NCBI GenBank assembly: GCA_943788505.1
Contig: CALSQR010000001.1
Location: 992,001 to 1,056,000 of the forward strand
Direction: 5' to 3'
Source: an uncultured bacterium
GTDB lineage: Bacteria; Bacteroidota; Rhodothermia; Rhodothermales; UBA10348
Length of the DNA stretch: 64,000 bases
Shown here: positions 17,916 through 26,625 of the stretch, piece by piece
How positions within the stretch are numbered: position 1 is the first letter of the stretch
Layout of the letters: the number at the start of each line of letters is the position of its first letter
Translations under genes and position numbers: made by a program
The notes under the pieces: model-generated
Told to the model about the DNA's origin: nothing
Database searches by the model: none
The model's input: the letters and a program-made list of their open reading frames with translations, nothing else

Positions 17916-18647
17916 GTGCCCACGCCTCTGACGATTCTTTTCCAGGATGACGTCCTAATTGCCATCGATAAACCGGCGGGCATGCTTGTACACCGTACCA
18001 AGCTCGATGCGTACGCCACTCGATTTGCAATGCAGACACTGCGAGATCAAATCGGCGAGCGTGTGTGGCCCATTCATCGCCTCGACAAACCGACGTCCGG
18101 CATTCTTGTTTTCGGCCGGTCTCGGGAAGCGGCCCGGCAGCTTTCATCGATTTTTGAGGAGCGCCGCATTGAGAAAGGTTATAGAGCCGTAGTGCGGGGA
18201 TGGACGGATCCTCAGGACACTATCAATTATCCGCTCAAGGAAGTTCTGGACAAGACCACAGATAGGAAAGCTCAGCAAGACAAGCCTGCACAAGAAGCGC
18301 TTACGCGCTTTACGACCGTAGCTCAATGTGAAGTAGATGCACCTGTTGGCCGATACGACACAGCTCGATATTCCTTGGTGGACGTCCAACCTATAACAGG
18401 GAGAAAGAACCAAATAAGGCGCCACTTCAAGCACATATTCCATCCAATACTCGGTGATCGAAAATTTGGGGACCGCGCTCACAATTCCTTTTTCAGAGAC
18501 ACCTTAGGGGTTGAGCGAATGCTTCTAGCCGCAATTTCCCTTTCATTTGAGCATCCTGTCACCGGGGCGGCCCTTCGTATTGAGGCAGATTCAGGATTCC
18601 CGTCAGCCGTTTCTTCCCTTTTTCAGGAGTCTAAAGAGATTCAATAA
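17916..18647 (+). CDS. truC: tRNA pseudouridine(65) synthase TruC (RluA family)
   Basis: 243 residues from a GTG start. The RluA-family catalytic motif HRLDKPTSG has the essential Asp57, and the N-terminal IDKPAGMLVHRT plus the C-terminal GRYDTARYSLV and TGRKNQIRRHFKHIFHPI match TruC rather than RluC/D. TruC makes pseudouridine 65 in tRNA(Ile/Asp). GTG at 17916 was chosen because it gives the standard start (VPTPLTILFQDD) and because an ATG at 17796 lies inside the previous gene. Its 3' end overlaps the convergent MscS gene by 7 bp. Confidence 0.92.
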   Translation: MPTPLTILFQDDVLIAIDKPAGMLVHRTKLDAYATRFAMQTLRDQIGERVWPIHRLDKPTSGILVFGRSREAARQLSSIFEERRIEKGYRAVVRGWTDPQDTINYPLKEVLDKTTDRKAQQDKPAQEALTRFTTVAQCEVDAPVGRYDTARYSLVDVQPITGRKNQIRRHFKHIFHPILGDRKFGDRAHNSFFRDTLGVERMLLAAISLSFEHPVTGAALRIEADSGFPSAVSSLFQESKEIQ

Positions 18648-19699
18648 GCGGTAGAGTCGTCTGATTCATCTTCCTCAGGTTCTTCTTGAACACCGCTGGC
18701 AGTTTGATCACCTGGCGTGTCAGCCGGACTGGGAGGCGCCACCCGATAGGTAGACGCTGTCGCCTCTTCTTGGATTACGCGAAGTGTTCGCTGTGGAAAT
18801 GGAATGACAATACCTTCACGATCGAATGCCTGTTTGAGCATTCGTCTGAGTTCTCTTTCACTATTCCACTGTTCACCCGGGATCATCTTGATTACGATTC
18901 GGGCATTGACAGAACTGTCAGCGAATTCGGTTATCGCCTGGACAATGGGCTCCTCGTCCAGCAAGATGTCGGGATGTTCTGCAGCGAACTGATCCGCAAC
19001 CTTTTGCATCACCGTCATGATTTTGTCAACATCCTGATCATAGGATAGCCCGACTACAACAATCGCCCGCACGAATCCCATACTTCTGTTTGCGAAGGTC
19101 CGCAAATCGCCCGCAGGCACCATCAGCAGCTCACCGTTGAAGCGCCTGACCTTAATGATTCGGACACCGATATCTTCTACCATCCCTTCCTCGGTTCCAA
19201 TACGCACGATATCACCAACATGGATAGAGTCATCAAACAACAACAGGATGCCTCCAATCATGTCTTTGACGAGGGACTGAGCACCAAATCCGATTGCAAT
19301 ACCCGCAATTCCGGCCGTAGCAATGAGCGCACCGACGTCGATATTCATGATACCTAGAATCATGATTAGGACAACGGTCCATGTGGCATATCGTACCGAA
19401 GAGGTCAGTAGGGTACTGATAGTCAGCGCGCGTTGGCGGTGAGGATCAATCGCGGGAAGGTCCTTGAATCGCTTCGTCCACATCTTCATGGCGCGATCAA
19501 ACAACCTGATAAGCAGCCAAGCAATGACTACTAAGGCAATACCTTTTAGAAGGCCTATTGCGATCGTCTCGACTGGAATCACAGAGTCCATCAATTCTCC
19601 GAAGTCTGAAGTCACTTCGTCGAAAACGGACGGTCCGGACAGAGTGTCCGCTACCACTTCTTGCGTGGGATAATCAAGCACCGCAAATGGCATGTTCAT
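18641..19699 (-). CDS. MscS-family mechanosensitive channel (first of two)
   Basis: 352 residues. N-terminal helix, then the conserved pore helix and beta domain: GIAIGFGAQSLVKDMIGGI followed by LFDDSIHVGDIVRIG and the EDIGVRIIKVRRFNGELLMV block. A Ser/Glu/Asp-rich cytosolic tail (about 320-352) is unusual. MscS channels open on membrane tension to release solutes on osmotic downshock. It starts one base after the corA stop on the same strand, so the two form an operon; the ATG at 19699 could also be the third residue's Met. Confidence 0.92.
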   Translation of the reverse strand: MNMPFAVLDYPTQEVVADTLSGPSVFDEVTSDFGELMDSVIPVETIAIGLLKGIALVVIAWLLIRLFDRAMKMWTKRFKDLPAIDPHRQRALTISTLLTSSVRYATWTVVLIMILGIMNIDVGALIATAGIAGIAIGFGAQSLVKDMIGGILLLFDDSIHVGDIVRIGTEEGMVEDIGVRIIKVRRFNGELLMVPAGDLRTFANRSMGFVRAIVVVGLSYDQDVDKIMTVMQKVADQFAAEHPDILLDEEPIVQAITEFADSSVNARIVIKMIPGEQWNSERELRRMLKQAFDREGIVIPFPQRTLRVIQEEATASTYRVAPPSPADTPGDQTASGVQEEPEEDESDDSTAY

Positions 19700-19700
19700 G

Positions 19701-20789
19701 CTACAACCAGTTCCTTCGTTTGAAAAATAGCGTCAGACTAATACCCGTTATGATCATTATGCCCCAGACGGCAGCATAGCCGTATTCCCATGATAGTTCG
19801 GGCATAACGGCGAAGTTCATACCATAAACACCTGCAATGAACGTCAGCGGAATGAAAATACTCCCAATGATGGTGAGTACCTGCATTACTTCGTTCATGC
19901 GCTGGCTGAGTGAGGAGAGATAGAGATCCGTCAGACCCGACAACTGGTCCCTGTATGTCTCCATAAGGTCAATTATCTGAACCACATGGTCGTAAACGTC
20001 TCGCAAATACGTAGTCGTCTTTTTTCGCACCAAACCAGATTCATCTCGAATCATAGCGGATACTAACTCCCTGACAGGCCAAATATCTTTTCGATATCCG
20101 ATGATCGTTTGCTTTGCCGTGCGGATGGATCTAATCGTCTGCTTACTAGGATCATCCATAACCTCCAACTCAAGGTCTTCGACCTCGGTACCCAATCGCT
20201 CTAGTAAAACAAAATAAAAGTCTACAATAAGGTCGAGAAGTGCATAGGCTAGGTAATCGGCGCCCATTTTTCGAATGATGCCTTTTCCTACCCTCAGCCG
20301 CTCACGGACTGGATCAAACACATCGCCGGGCAGCTCCTGGAATGAAATGATATACGATTTGCCCAGAATGATCGATATCTGCTCTTCCTGTATTGCTCCA
20401 TCATCACCGACGTGCAGCATCCGGGCCACGATGTACATCTGGTCGTCAAACATCTCCATTTTCGGGCGCTGATTCGGGCTCGCAATATCCTCCATTATCA
20501 GTGGATGGATGTTTAAGTGATGCCCGATCTCCTTAATGACTTCAACCTCATGTATTCCAGAGACGTCAAGCCAAGAAACAGAGTCTGGTGAGGGGAGGCG
20601 CATCTGCCATATGTCGTCTACATCAACAACTTCCTCAAAGTGATTCTCTTTGTAGTCGATCAACGTAAGCCGGATATCGTGGTCACGTTCCCGGCCAGTA
20701 TATACCATCGTGCCAGGCGCCGAACCTGGCTTTTTCATAGAAACAGATTGCTGGCGTGAAGTGGGCTTAAATAAGCGCGGTCTTGGCAT
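19701..20789 (-). CDS. corA: CorA-type divalent cation (Mg2+/Co2+) transporter
   Basis: 362 residues with a large cytosolic N-terminal domain and two C-terminal transmembrane helices; the invariant G-M-N signature is at 323-325 (YGMNF). CorA forms a pentameric Mg2+ channel in the inner membrane. An upstream extension from 20897 is Cys/Tyr-rich with no family likeness; the ATG at 20789 (MPRPRLF) gives the standard length. Operon partner of the MscS channel downstream (1 bp gap). Confidence 0.95.
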   Translation of the reverse strand: MPRPRLFKPTSRQQSVSMKKPGSAPGTMVYTGRERDHDIRLTLIDYKENHFEEVVDVDDIWQMRLPSPDSVSWLDVSGIHEVEVIKEIGHHLNIHPLIMEDIASPNQRPKMEMFDDQMYIVARMLHVGDDGAIQEEQISIILGKSYIISFQELPGDVFDPVRERLRVGKGIIRKMGADYLAYALLDLIVDFYFVLLERLGTEVEDLELEVMDDPSKQTIRSIRTAKQTIIGYRKDIWPVRELVSAMIRDESGLVRKKTTTYLRDVYDHVVQIIDLMETYRDQLSGLTDLYLSSLSQRMNEVMQVLTIIGSIFIPLTFIAGVYGMNFAVMPELSWEYGYAAVWGIMIITGISLTLFFKRRNWL

Positions 20790-21024
20790 TTTTATGGTAT
20801 GGGCATTTTGAATCCAGATGTAGCAATAAAGAGTGCTGCATCGGATTGTACAATAGGAGATACCGCTCATCGAGCGGATATTTTGTAACTCAGTCATCCT
20901 CTATTCAACACAGATCGAAGCGACATGAAGAAGGATGTCTGCATGTCAGTCATTCGACGGTTTTTGTCGCAACGATCGATGCACGTCTTCGATCATTATC
21001 ACCCTCTTCACCAATCTACCTACC

Positions 21025-21417
21025 ATGAAATTTCTCCCCATCATTGGCCGTGTTCTGTTTGTCGTTCCTATGTTGGTGTTCGGTTTCGGACACCTAGGAG
21101 ATGCCTCCGCGATGAGCGGTATGGTGCCTTCATTCCTACCTGCTCCAACTCTCTTCGTGTATTTGACCGGTTTACTCCTGATCGTTGCTGGTGGAGCTAT
21201 CGCTGTTGGGTACAAAACCAAACAGGCTGCGCTTTTCCTAGCGGTTTTCCTCGCCAGCACCACGTTCATGGTGTGGGCTCCCATGTTGAGCTCCGGTGAT
21301 CAGACGGCTTTTGGAATGTTCATGAAGGATCTAGGCTTGACGGGTGCTGCGCTCTTTATTGCATGGGCTGGCGCCGGTCCGATGAGTATGGACAACAAAG
21401 GTGAAAGCGACGACTAA
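21025..21417 (+). CDS. DoxX family membrane protein
   Basis: 130 residues with four predicted membrane helices: MKFLPIIGRVLFVVPMLVFG start with GHLGDAS, a central LTGLLLIVAGGAIAVGYKT and a C-terminal helix. This is the DoxX-like quinone/respiratory-associated membrane family, of mostly unknown function. The ATG at 21025 is chosen because the upstream extension (from 20935) is not hydrophobic. It is followed 8 bp later by the DUF1295 gene, so the pair is probably an operon. Confidence 0.85.
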   Translation: MKFLPIIGRVLFVVPMLVFGFGHLGDASAMSGMVPSFLPAPTLFVYLTGLLLIVAGGAIAVGYKTKQAALFLAVFLASTTFMVWAPMLSSGDQTAFGMFMKDLGLTGAALFIAWAGAGPMSMDNKGESDD

Positions 21418-21425
21418 GACAGATA

Positions 21426-22319
21426 ATGTCTGACTCAACTACTACATCAAGAGGTGCGGCATGGGGCGTCTGGTTGACCACACCGGCCCTATTTGTCGTA
21501 GCAGTGATTATAGCCTTCGGGGGCGGGTCGCAGATCCGCCCCCTATGGGATTCAATACCCATCCTGATAACGGGATGGGCCTTCGCGGTTAATATCGTGG
21601 CATGGGTACCTGCTTGGTTAAATCGCAGTGAGCGCTTCTATGACGCGGTCGGTAGTATCACCTTTATCAGTTCTATTCTGATTATCGGCATAATGACGCC
21701 TGACCTTGGAGCTCGTGTTCTCGTGATGCTCTCATGTGTTGGGCTCTGGTCACTAAGAATGGGGTACTTTCTCATAACTAGGATCCGGAAGGCTGGGCAG
21801 GATGGCCGATTCGACGACTTCAAAAAGCACCCCATCAGATTCTTAAACGTGTGGGCCATGCAAGCACTCTGGGCTGTGTTGTGTCTTGCGCCAGTTCTAG
21901 CCCTCGCCGATGGTTCACCTGCAGCAGGCCTTGATATCTGGGCGCTAGTAGGCCTTGCATTGTGGGTTGGCGGCTTCCTCGTAGAGGTCGTAGCTGATCA
22001 GCAGAAGAGAACCTTCCGCGATAATCCTGCAAACCAAGGCCGATTTATCCAAACGGGACTTTGGGCTATCTCCCGTCACCCCAACTATTTGGGAGAGATC
22101 ATGTTATGGGCAGGCCTCAGCGTAATCGCCTTTCCGCTCCTAATGGGCTGGCAGCTTATCACTTTGATCTCCCCAGTCTTTGTGTACATCCTGCTCACCC
22201 GAATCAGTGGCATTCCATTGCTAGAAGAGCGCGCTGATGCGCGTTGGGGCGGACAGAGCGACTACGAAACGTACAAACGCGATACACCCGTGCTGATACC
22301 GTTCACAAAAGGGGGCTAG
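21426..22319 (+). CDS. DUF1295 membrane protein (steroid 5-alpha-reductase-like fold)
   Basis: 297 residues with seven or more hydrophobic segments and the DUF1295 signature near the C terminus (GRFIQTGLWAISRHPNYLGE), which corresponds to the reductase/methyltransferase nucleotide-binding loop of this fold. Substrate and activity are unknown. The gene lies 8 bp behind DoxX and overlaps the convergent lhgO stop by 4 bp (22316-22319), with no room for a terminator. Confidence 0.9.
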   Translation: MSDSTTTSRGAAWGVWLTTPALFVVAVIIAFGGGSQIRPLWDSIPILITGWAFAVNIVAWVPAWLNRSERFYDAVGSITFISSILIIGIMTPDLGARVLVMLSCVGLWSLRMGYFLITRIRKAGQDGRFDDFKKHPIRFLNVWAMQALWAVLCLAPVLALADGSPAAGLDIWALVGLALWVGGFLVEVVADQQKRTFRDNPANQGRFIQTGLWAISRHPNYLGEIMLWAGLSVIAFPLLMGWQLITLISPVFVYILLTRISGIPLLEERADARWGGQSDYETYKRDTPVLIPFTKGG

Positions 22320-23509
22320 AATCGTTGGGCCGCATGATCCATTATGTGCTCCCCGATCGCAAGGCACGCTGTGGCAGCTGGAGACGGGGCATTACACACG
22401 TGGACCATGTCATCCTGATCGGCGATGACGAAGTCATCTACCATCGACCCATCGGGCCGCACAGCTTGGGCGCGAATGCCTGACCGGCATGGGACGAGGT
22501 CATCGACCGATACTGACGGCACCAACGTGGTCAACGCTTTGAGGTAGGCAGACCGAGATACCGTGCGATGCATCTCCAAAAGCCCCTTTCGCCAGTGATT
22601 CGCGGCCAAATGTCGGAAACCCTTATATCGCACGGCCTCGATCAAGTCACCAGCGTTCCACGTTGAAAGCGAATACCCTTCCCGGGCCATAGCCAATACT
22701 GCGTTGGGCCCAACCTCTACGCTGCCATCGATCATACGCGTGAAATGGACGCCAAGAAATGGATAGGCTGGGTCAGGCACGGGATAAATCAGGTTACGGC
22801 ACAGTGCACGTGCCGCCGGACGGAGTTCGTAGTACACACCACGGAATGGCACGATCATCATCCCGGGGTCTGCGCCTGCCATCCGAGCAATCCGATCTGA
22901 GTACAGCCCTGCGCAATTGATAACCAAGTCTGCCGCTACCACGTTATTCGAACTGCACACTTGGACGCCTTGCGATGTGCGCTCGAAACCTTGAACATCA
23001 AATCCTTTTTCGATGCGCCCGCCAGCTTCTGTAATCAATTCTCCCAGCTTCTGCGCAACACCTGGATAATCGACGATACCCGCATCGGGCACGTGGATGG
23101 CCGCGACTCCTTGCGCAGCAGGTTCTAGCTCCCGAAGCCCAGACGGATCGACTATTTCGCAACGAATTTCATTCTCTTGACCCCGAGAATAAATGCCGTG
23201 GAGTCGTTCAACCTCATCCTCAGACGTTGCGACAATGACCTTTCCACACGTGTCATAGGCTACGTTTTGCTCTTCGCAGAAAGAAACAAGACTAGCTCTC
23301 CCTTCGCGGCAAAGGGTGGCCTTTAGTGAGCCCGGCGTATAGTAGATGCCGGAATGAATAACGCCTGAGTTGCGACCGGATTGATGTGCGGCCACGGTGT
23401 CTTCCTTCTCTAGGATCGTAAGTTGTAAATGAGGATACCGCAGAATTAGAGCACGAGCGGTTGCAAGTCCTACCAAGCCTCCTCCAACAACAGCAATACG
23501 TTCGATCAT
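22316..23509 (-). CDS. lhgO: L-2-hydroxyglutarate oxidase LhgO
   Basis: 397 residues. N-terminal FAD-binding VVGGGLVGLATARAL (GxGxxG), then the family block SGRNSGVIHSGIYYTPGSLKA and the C-terminal GIRAQAVRPDGSMVDDF. LhgO oxidises L-2-hydroxyglutarate to 2-oxoglutarate at the membrane, passing electrons to quinone. Its start overlaps the stop of the PLP enzyme in the ATGA arrangement (23506-23509), so the two are co-translated. Chosen start MIERIAVVGGG fits the family exactly. Confidence 0.94.
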   Translation of the reverse strand: MIERIAVVGGGLVGLATARALILRYPHLQLTILEKEDTVAAHQSGRNSGVIHSGIYYTPGSLKATLCREGRASLVSFCEEQNVAYDTCGKVIVATSEDEVERLHGIYSRGQENEIRCEIVDPSGLRELEPAAQGVAAIHVPDAGIVDYPGVAQKLGELITEAGGRIEKGFDVQGFERTSQGVQVCSSNNVVAADLVINCAGLYSDRIARMAGADPGMMIVPFRGVYYELRPAARALCRNLIYPVPDPAYPFLGVHFTRMIDGSVEVGPNAVLAMAREGYSLSTWNAGDLIEAVRYKGFRHLAANHWRKGLLEMHRTVSRSAYLKALTTLVPSVSVDDLVPCRSGIRAQAVRPDGSMVDDFVIADQDDMVHVCNAPSPAATACLAIGEHIMDHAAQRF

Positions 23510-24822
23510 CCCTCAGAGATGTATTTCGACGGCAGTCCATTATTGGCCAGGTACTCCATCGCATCGCAGAAGCGTTCCAACTCCTCCATTGTCGTATAGA
23601 CGTTCGCCGTTACGCGAGCTCCTTCAAATTCAGGATGTTTGATCGGTGTGATGATGATGCGATGCTCATCCCACATGAATTTACCCACAGCGGACGTGTC
23701 GATACCGCGGATTCCAACGTTTCCAATACAGCAGGAAAACTCCGGCTTCTGGCTGGTGTTCAGGTAAATCCGGTCATGCTGCAGCAGACGATCTGCCCAG
23801 TAATCCCTCAAGTAGCGAAGGCGAGCTTCCTTGCGAGCCGCTCCAATTCCCTGATGGAAGGTCAGCGCTTCCGAAATTGCGATTTGATTCGCCTCTGGGT
23901 GGGTACCGATTTCCTCGAACTTGCGGATGTTATCGTCTTGTGTTTCCGAACTAGCTTGCATCGGCCACAGATCTTTGATCTTTTCCTTGCGCACGTACAA
24001 CATACCGGTGCCAATCGGAGCAAGGAGCCATTTATGGAGGCTTGTAGCAAAGTAATCGCAGTCCAGATCCTCGTGCTTGAATTGGAAATGGGCAAACGAG
24101 TGAGCCCCATCTACAATTACGGGAATGCCTTTCTTGCGCGCCATCTGCACCACCCCTTTCACTGGCAGAATCTGGCCCGTGATATTGACGATGTGGCACA
24201 TGAGGATCGCTTTGGTCTTCGGAGTGATGTTCTGTTCGAACAACCGTACGATTTCATCTGGATCCTCAGCTGGAATCGGAAGGGGGAATTGTTTGAGTAC
24301 AATGCCGTCACGACGCTCACGCTGCTTGAACGTGTTGATCATACGACCATAGTCCTGCGTTGTCGTTAGCACCTCGTCTCCCGGTTCGAAATCGAACCCG
24401 TTCTGACAAATCTGCAAACCCTCGCTCGCATTTCTAGTAATGGCAATTTCTTCGGCCGATGCACCGAATTCGCGCGCTAAACGCTGACGGACTCCTTCTG
24501 CCTGTGGCTGGAGCACCTGCCACATGGTATAAACCGGCGCTTGGTTCATGTAGTCCAGGTGGGCTTTCATAGCCTGCTGGACGATGGCCGGAGCCGGACT
24601 GACGCCACCATTGTTGAGGTTCACCAAGGAACGATCAACGGTAAATGCCTGCTGAATCTCGTGCCAGAAGGTCTCGTCTCGTGCAACGATTTCGGGCGCC
24701 CTCGTATCGGACGCGATATGCTCGAGATAATCCGAAATAGATGACGGATTGAAGAACGGAGCTACGAAGGATGCGGCAACTGGAGCAGAAGCACGGCGGA
24801 GAAAATGGCGACGGGACAGCAT
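23506..24822 (-). CDS. Tat-exported class V PLP-dependent aminotransferase/epimerase-like enzyme
   Basis: 438 residues. The N terminus is a twin-arginine signal (SRRHFLRR with a following hydrophobic core). The fold is class V (isopenicillin-N-epimerase/cysteine-desulfurase type): PLP-binding VIVDGAHSF (D238) and Schiff-base Lys264 in ATSLHKWLL. A Tat signal means it is folded with PLP in the cytoplasm and exported; the substrate is unknown. It is translationally coupled to lhgO. Product assignment by name would be a guess. Confidence 0.88.
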   Translation of the reverse strand: MLSRRHFLRRASAPVAASFVAPFFNPSSISDYLEHIASDTRAPEIVARDETFWHEIQQAFTVDRSLVNLNNGGVSPAPAIVQQAMKAHLDYMNQAPVYTMWQVLQPQAEGVRQRLAREFGASAEEIAITRNASEGLQICQNGFDFEPGDEVLTTTQDYGRMINTFKQRERRDGIVLKQFPLPIPAEDPDEIVRLFEQNITPKTKAILMCHIVNITGQILPVKGVVQMARKKGIPVIVDGAHSFAHFQFKHEDLDCDYFATSLHKWLLAPIGTGMLYVRKEKIKDLWPMQASSETQDDNIRKFEEIGTHPEANQIAISEALTFHQGIGAARKEARLRYLRDYWADRLLQHDRIYLNTSQKPEFSCCIGNVGIRGIDTSAVGKFMWDEHRIIITPIKHPEFEGARVTANVYTTMEELERFCDAMEYLANNGLPSKYISEG

Positions 24823-24902
24823 GGGATCTCTTTGCTATGGTGAGCGATCCCGAAATGTAGTAGAAATCAGCCGGTTTTCAAGAGTCCTTTTGCAATCGCT
24901 GA

Positions 24903-25172
24903 TTAACGCCGTCCTTGCAATTCGATTTGACCATCCATCACAACGGGCTGATAGTATCCGTCGACGATACGTCCCAAATAGAAAATGGCAATCATCGTGA
25001 TGACGAAAACGAGTGTCGCAACGACTGGAATACGGAACGAGTCCTCCATCCGGGTTTCGGCCGGTATCAGCTGCTCCCGTTTAACACGATGGCGTGTAAC
25101 CATTTCCTGTTGACCCATGGCTTCGGTAGCCGTCAGTGGCATGGATGGATATGCTTGGCGTGTTTCAGGCAT
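24903..25172 (-). CDS. Small single-pass membrane protein of unknown function
   Basis: 89 residues from the ATG at 25172 (a TTG at 25223 would add 17 residues). Hydrophilic N-terminal half rich in Gln/Glu/Arg, then one transmembrane segment (VATLVFVITMIAIFYLG) and a short tail ending QGRR. No family recognised. It lies between the Tat aminotransferase gene and the FxLYD lipoprotein gene, both on the same strand. Confidence 0.5.
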   Translation of the reverse strand: MPETRQAYPSMPLTATEAMGQQEMVTRHRVKREQLIPAETRMEDSFRIPVVATLVFVITMIAIFYLGRIVDGYYQPVVMDGQIELQGRR

Positions 25173-25320
25173 GAAATGGGGACGATCAGTTCGTTTTCGA
25201 GTCTTTTGTCCGAAACTGGACAAGGAAAGGGCTCCGTCCTAACTATGAACGACAATTTTCTGCCTAATTGCGATCCGACAACTATTTCAGAGCACGTTCA
25301 GATGGGCAAACTTTCTGTTT

Positions 25321-25695
25321 TCAAGGCAAGAGAACCGATTTAGGTCTAACTCCCCTAATATCAAAATCGCTTTGAACCGCTTCCCTGAAGAATACCCGAC
25401 CGCCAGCCGGCACACTACGAACGACGATCCCCATGGAATCCACTCCTCGATTATCTGCATCAAAGAGAGAGAATTGGATTTGAGCAATCAAAATCTCTTC
25501 ATCTGACAAGTTTTCTAGATAGCCTGTCAGAATTCTAGCTCCGCCGGGGAGTTCTTCTAGTGCAACCTCGGATACCTTTACTCGATCTGTTGTGAGCGAT
25601 ACCTCGCTTTCGCAGGAGACGAACAGAATGGATATGAGCACCCCTAGAATTAGCAGGACGCTCACCCTACCGGCATTAACGTGCGTCTTCGTCAT
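25321..25695 (-). CDS. FxLYD-domain lipoprotein
   Basis: 124 residues; signal peptide with lipobox FVSC, then a single FxLYD-type beta-sandwich (ILTGYLENLSDEEI…FSLFDADNRGV…SVPAGGRVFFREAV). Proteins with this fold are lipid-anchored and of unknown function. Start at 25695: its ATG shares the A of the upstream gene's TGA stop (TGATG), so the genes are translationally coupled. Confidence 0.75.
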   Translation of the reverse strand: MTKTHVNAGRVSVLLILGVLISILFVSCESEVSLTTDRVKVSEVALEELPGGARILTGYLENLSDEEILIAQIQFSLFDADNRGVDSMGIVVRSVPAGGRVFFREAVQSDFDIRGVRPKSVLLP

Positions 25696-26570
25696 CAATC
25701 AAAGTGCAAGGTGAAAGCTAGCCAAGGAAGCACCGGAAACCCCCCTTCGTCAAGCAAGGAAGACTCTGTAACACCTCCAAGGTCGGTGGTCAGGCGACCA
25801 CCAATAAACCGGACCGCAAAACTAAGTAATGCGCCTCCAGTCTCGGTTGGCATGGCATAATTTTCCGTCAATAGTTTGACGCGCGACGAGAGTTGCTTCT
25901 GGCCACCCAGCATGATGATGGGGGAATCGTGCACCTCTCCGCCTCCGAACAGGAAGCCGGTCCCTACTGAAAGCGATTGATCGGGAGGCCCAAAGGTACC
26001 TACCCCGTACAGAATTCCACCGTATCCGGAAACTCCAGTTATCGTGCCCACCATGAATCCGACGGCAAAGGCTCGATTTTCCCGTTCGTGCACGGTGAAC
26101 TTTGGGGCGATGAACACCAGCTGCTCGGGTGCGCCCGGGATGATGGATGCACCTCCCATTAATGTCAGCTTCCCACCCAGGCCGACCGCACCTGAAAGGA
26201 AAAACAATTCATGTGCTGCCAGATAGCCTGAACCGGCTGATAAGGCTTTTGCAGTGGGTCCAAAAAGTAAACGAGTAGCGTTCGGATCGAAGGTCACAAA
26301 CTTTTCGTCACTCATTCGACCCGACACTTGACGACGACGAACCACGTCAGTGACGGCAACTTCAACCGTAATACCAGTGAGTGTTTCGAAGACGATAATA
26401 GAGTCTGTCTCGCTGACAATACGACCCCGTAGGATCGATCCGTCTCGCAATTCTATTTCATCCACCACCTGCGCAGAACTATCCACCAAATCTTGTGCGA
26501 GTCCTGTGCTAACGCCAGGCACTCCGTGCAAAAGAAGCAAAGCCAAAAACAAGACTAAGATGCGTGCCAT
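25695..26570 (-). CDS. Signal-peptide protein with an SH3-like N-domain and a barrel-like C-part
   Basis: 291 residues, signal peptide (MARILVLFLALLLLHG). Residues ~35-75 (DGSILRGRIVSETDSIIVFET) look like the SH3-like small domain found in many Bacteroidota envelope proteins. The rest is Gly-rich, alternating hydrophobic and aromatic, compatible with an outer-membrane barrel. I do not recognise a named family. ATG at 26570 is chosen over 26591 because the signal peptide then starts properly. Coupled to the FxLYD lipoprotein. Confidence 0.6.
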   Translation of the reverse strand: MARILVLFLALLLLHGVPGVSTGLAQDLVDSSAQVVDEIELRDGSILRGRIVSETDSIIVFETLTGITVEVAVTDVVRRRQVSGRMSDEKFVTFDPNATRLLFGPTAKALSAGSGYLAAHELFFLSGAVGLGGKLTLMGGASIIPGAPEQLVFIAPKFTVHERENRAFAVGFMVGTITGVSGYGGILYGVGTFGPPDQSLSVGTGFLFGGGEVHDSPIIMLGGQKQLSSRVKLLTENYAMPTETGGALLSFAVRFIGGRLTTDLGGVTESSLLDEGGFPVLPWLAFTLHFD

Positions 26571-26625
26571 TGGAATACCTCGCAGATCCAATTGATTGGG
26601 CTACAAAGGTACACGTTGGAACGCA

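Noticed and set aside
23461-24369. A 302-codon open frame on the + strand
   Set aside because: It is entirely antisense to lhgO and the PLP enzyme, both with full family motifs; composition is Cys/His/Arg-rich with no domain.
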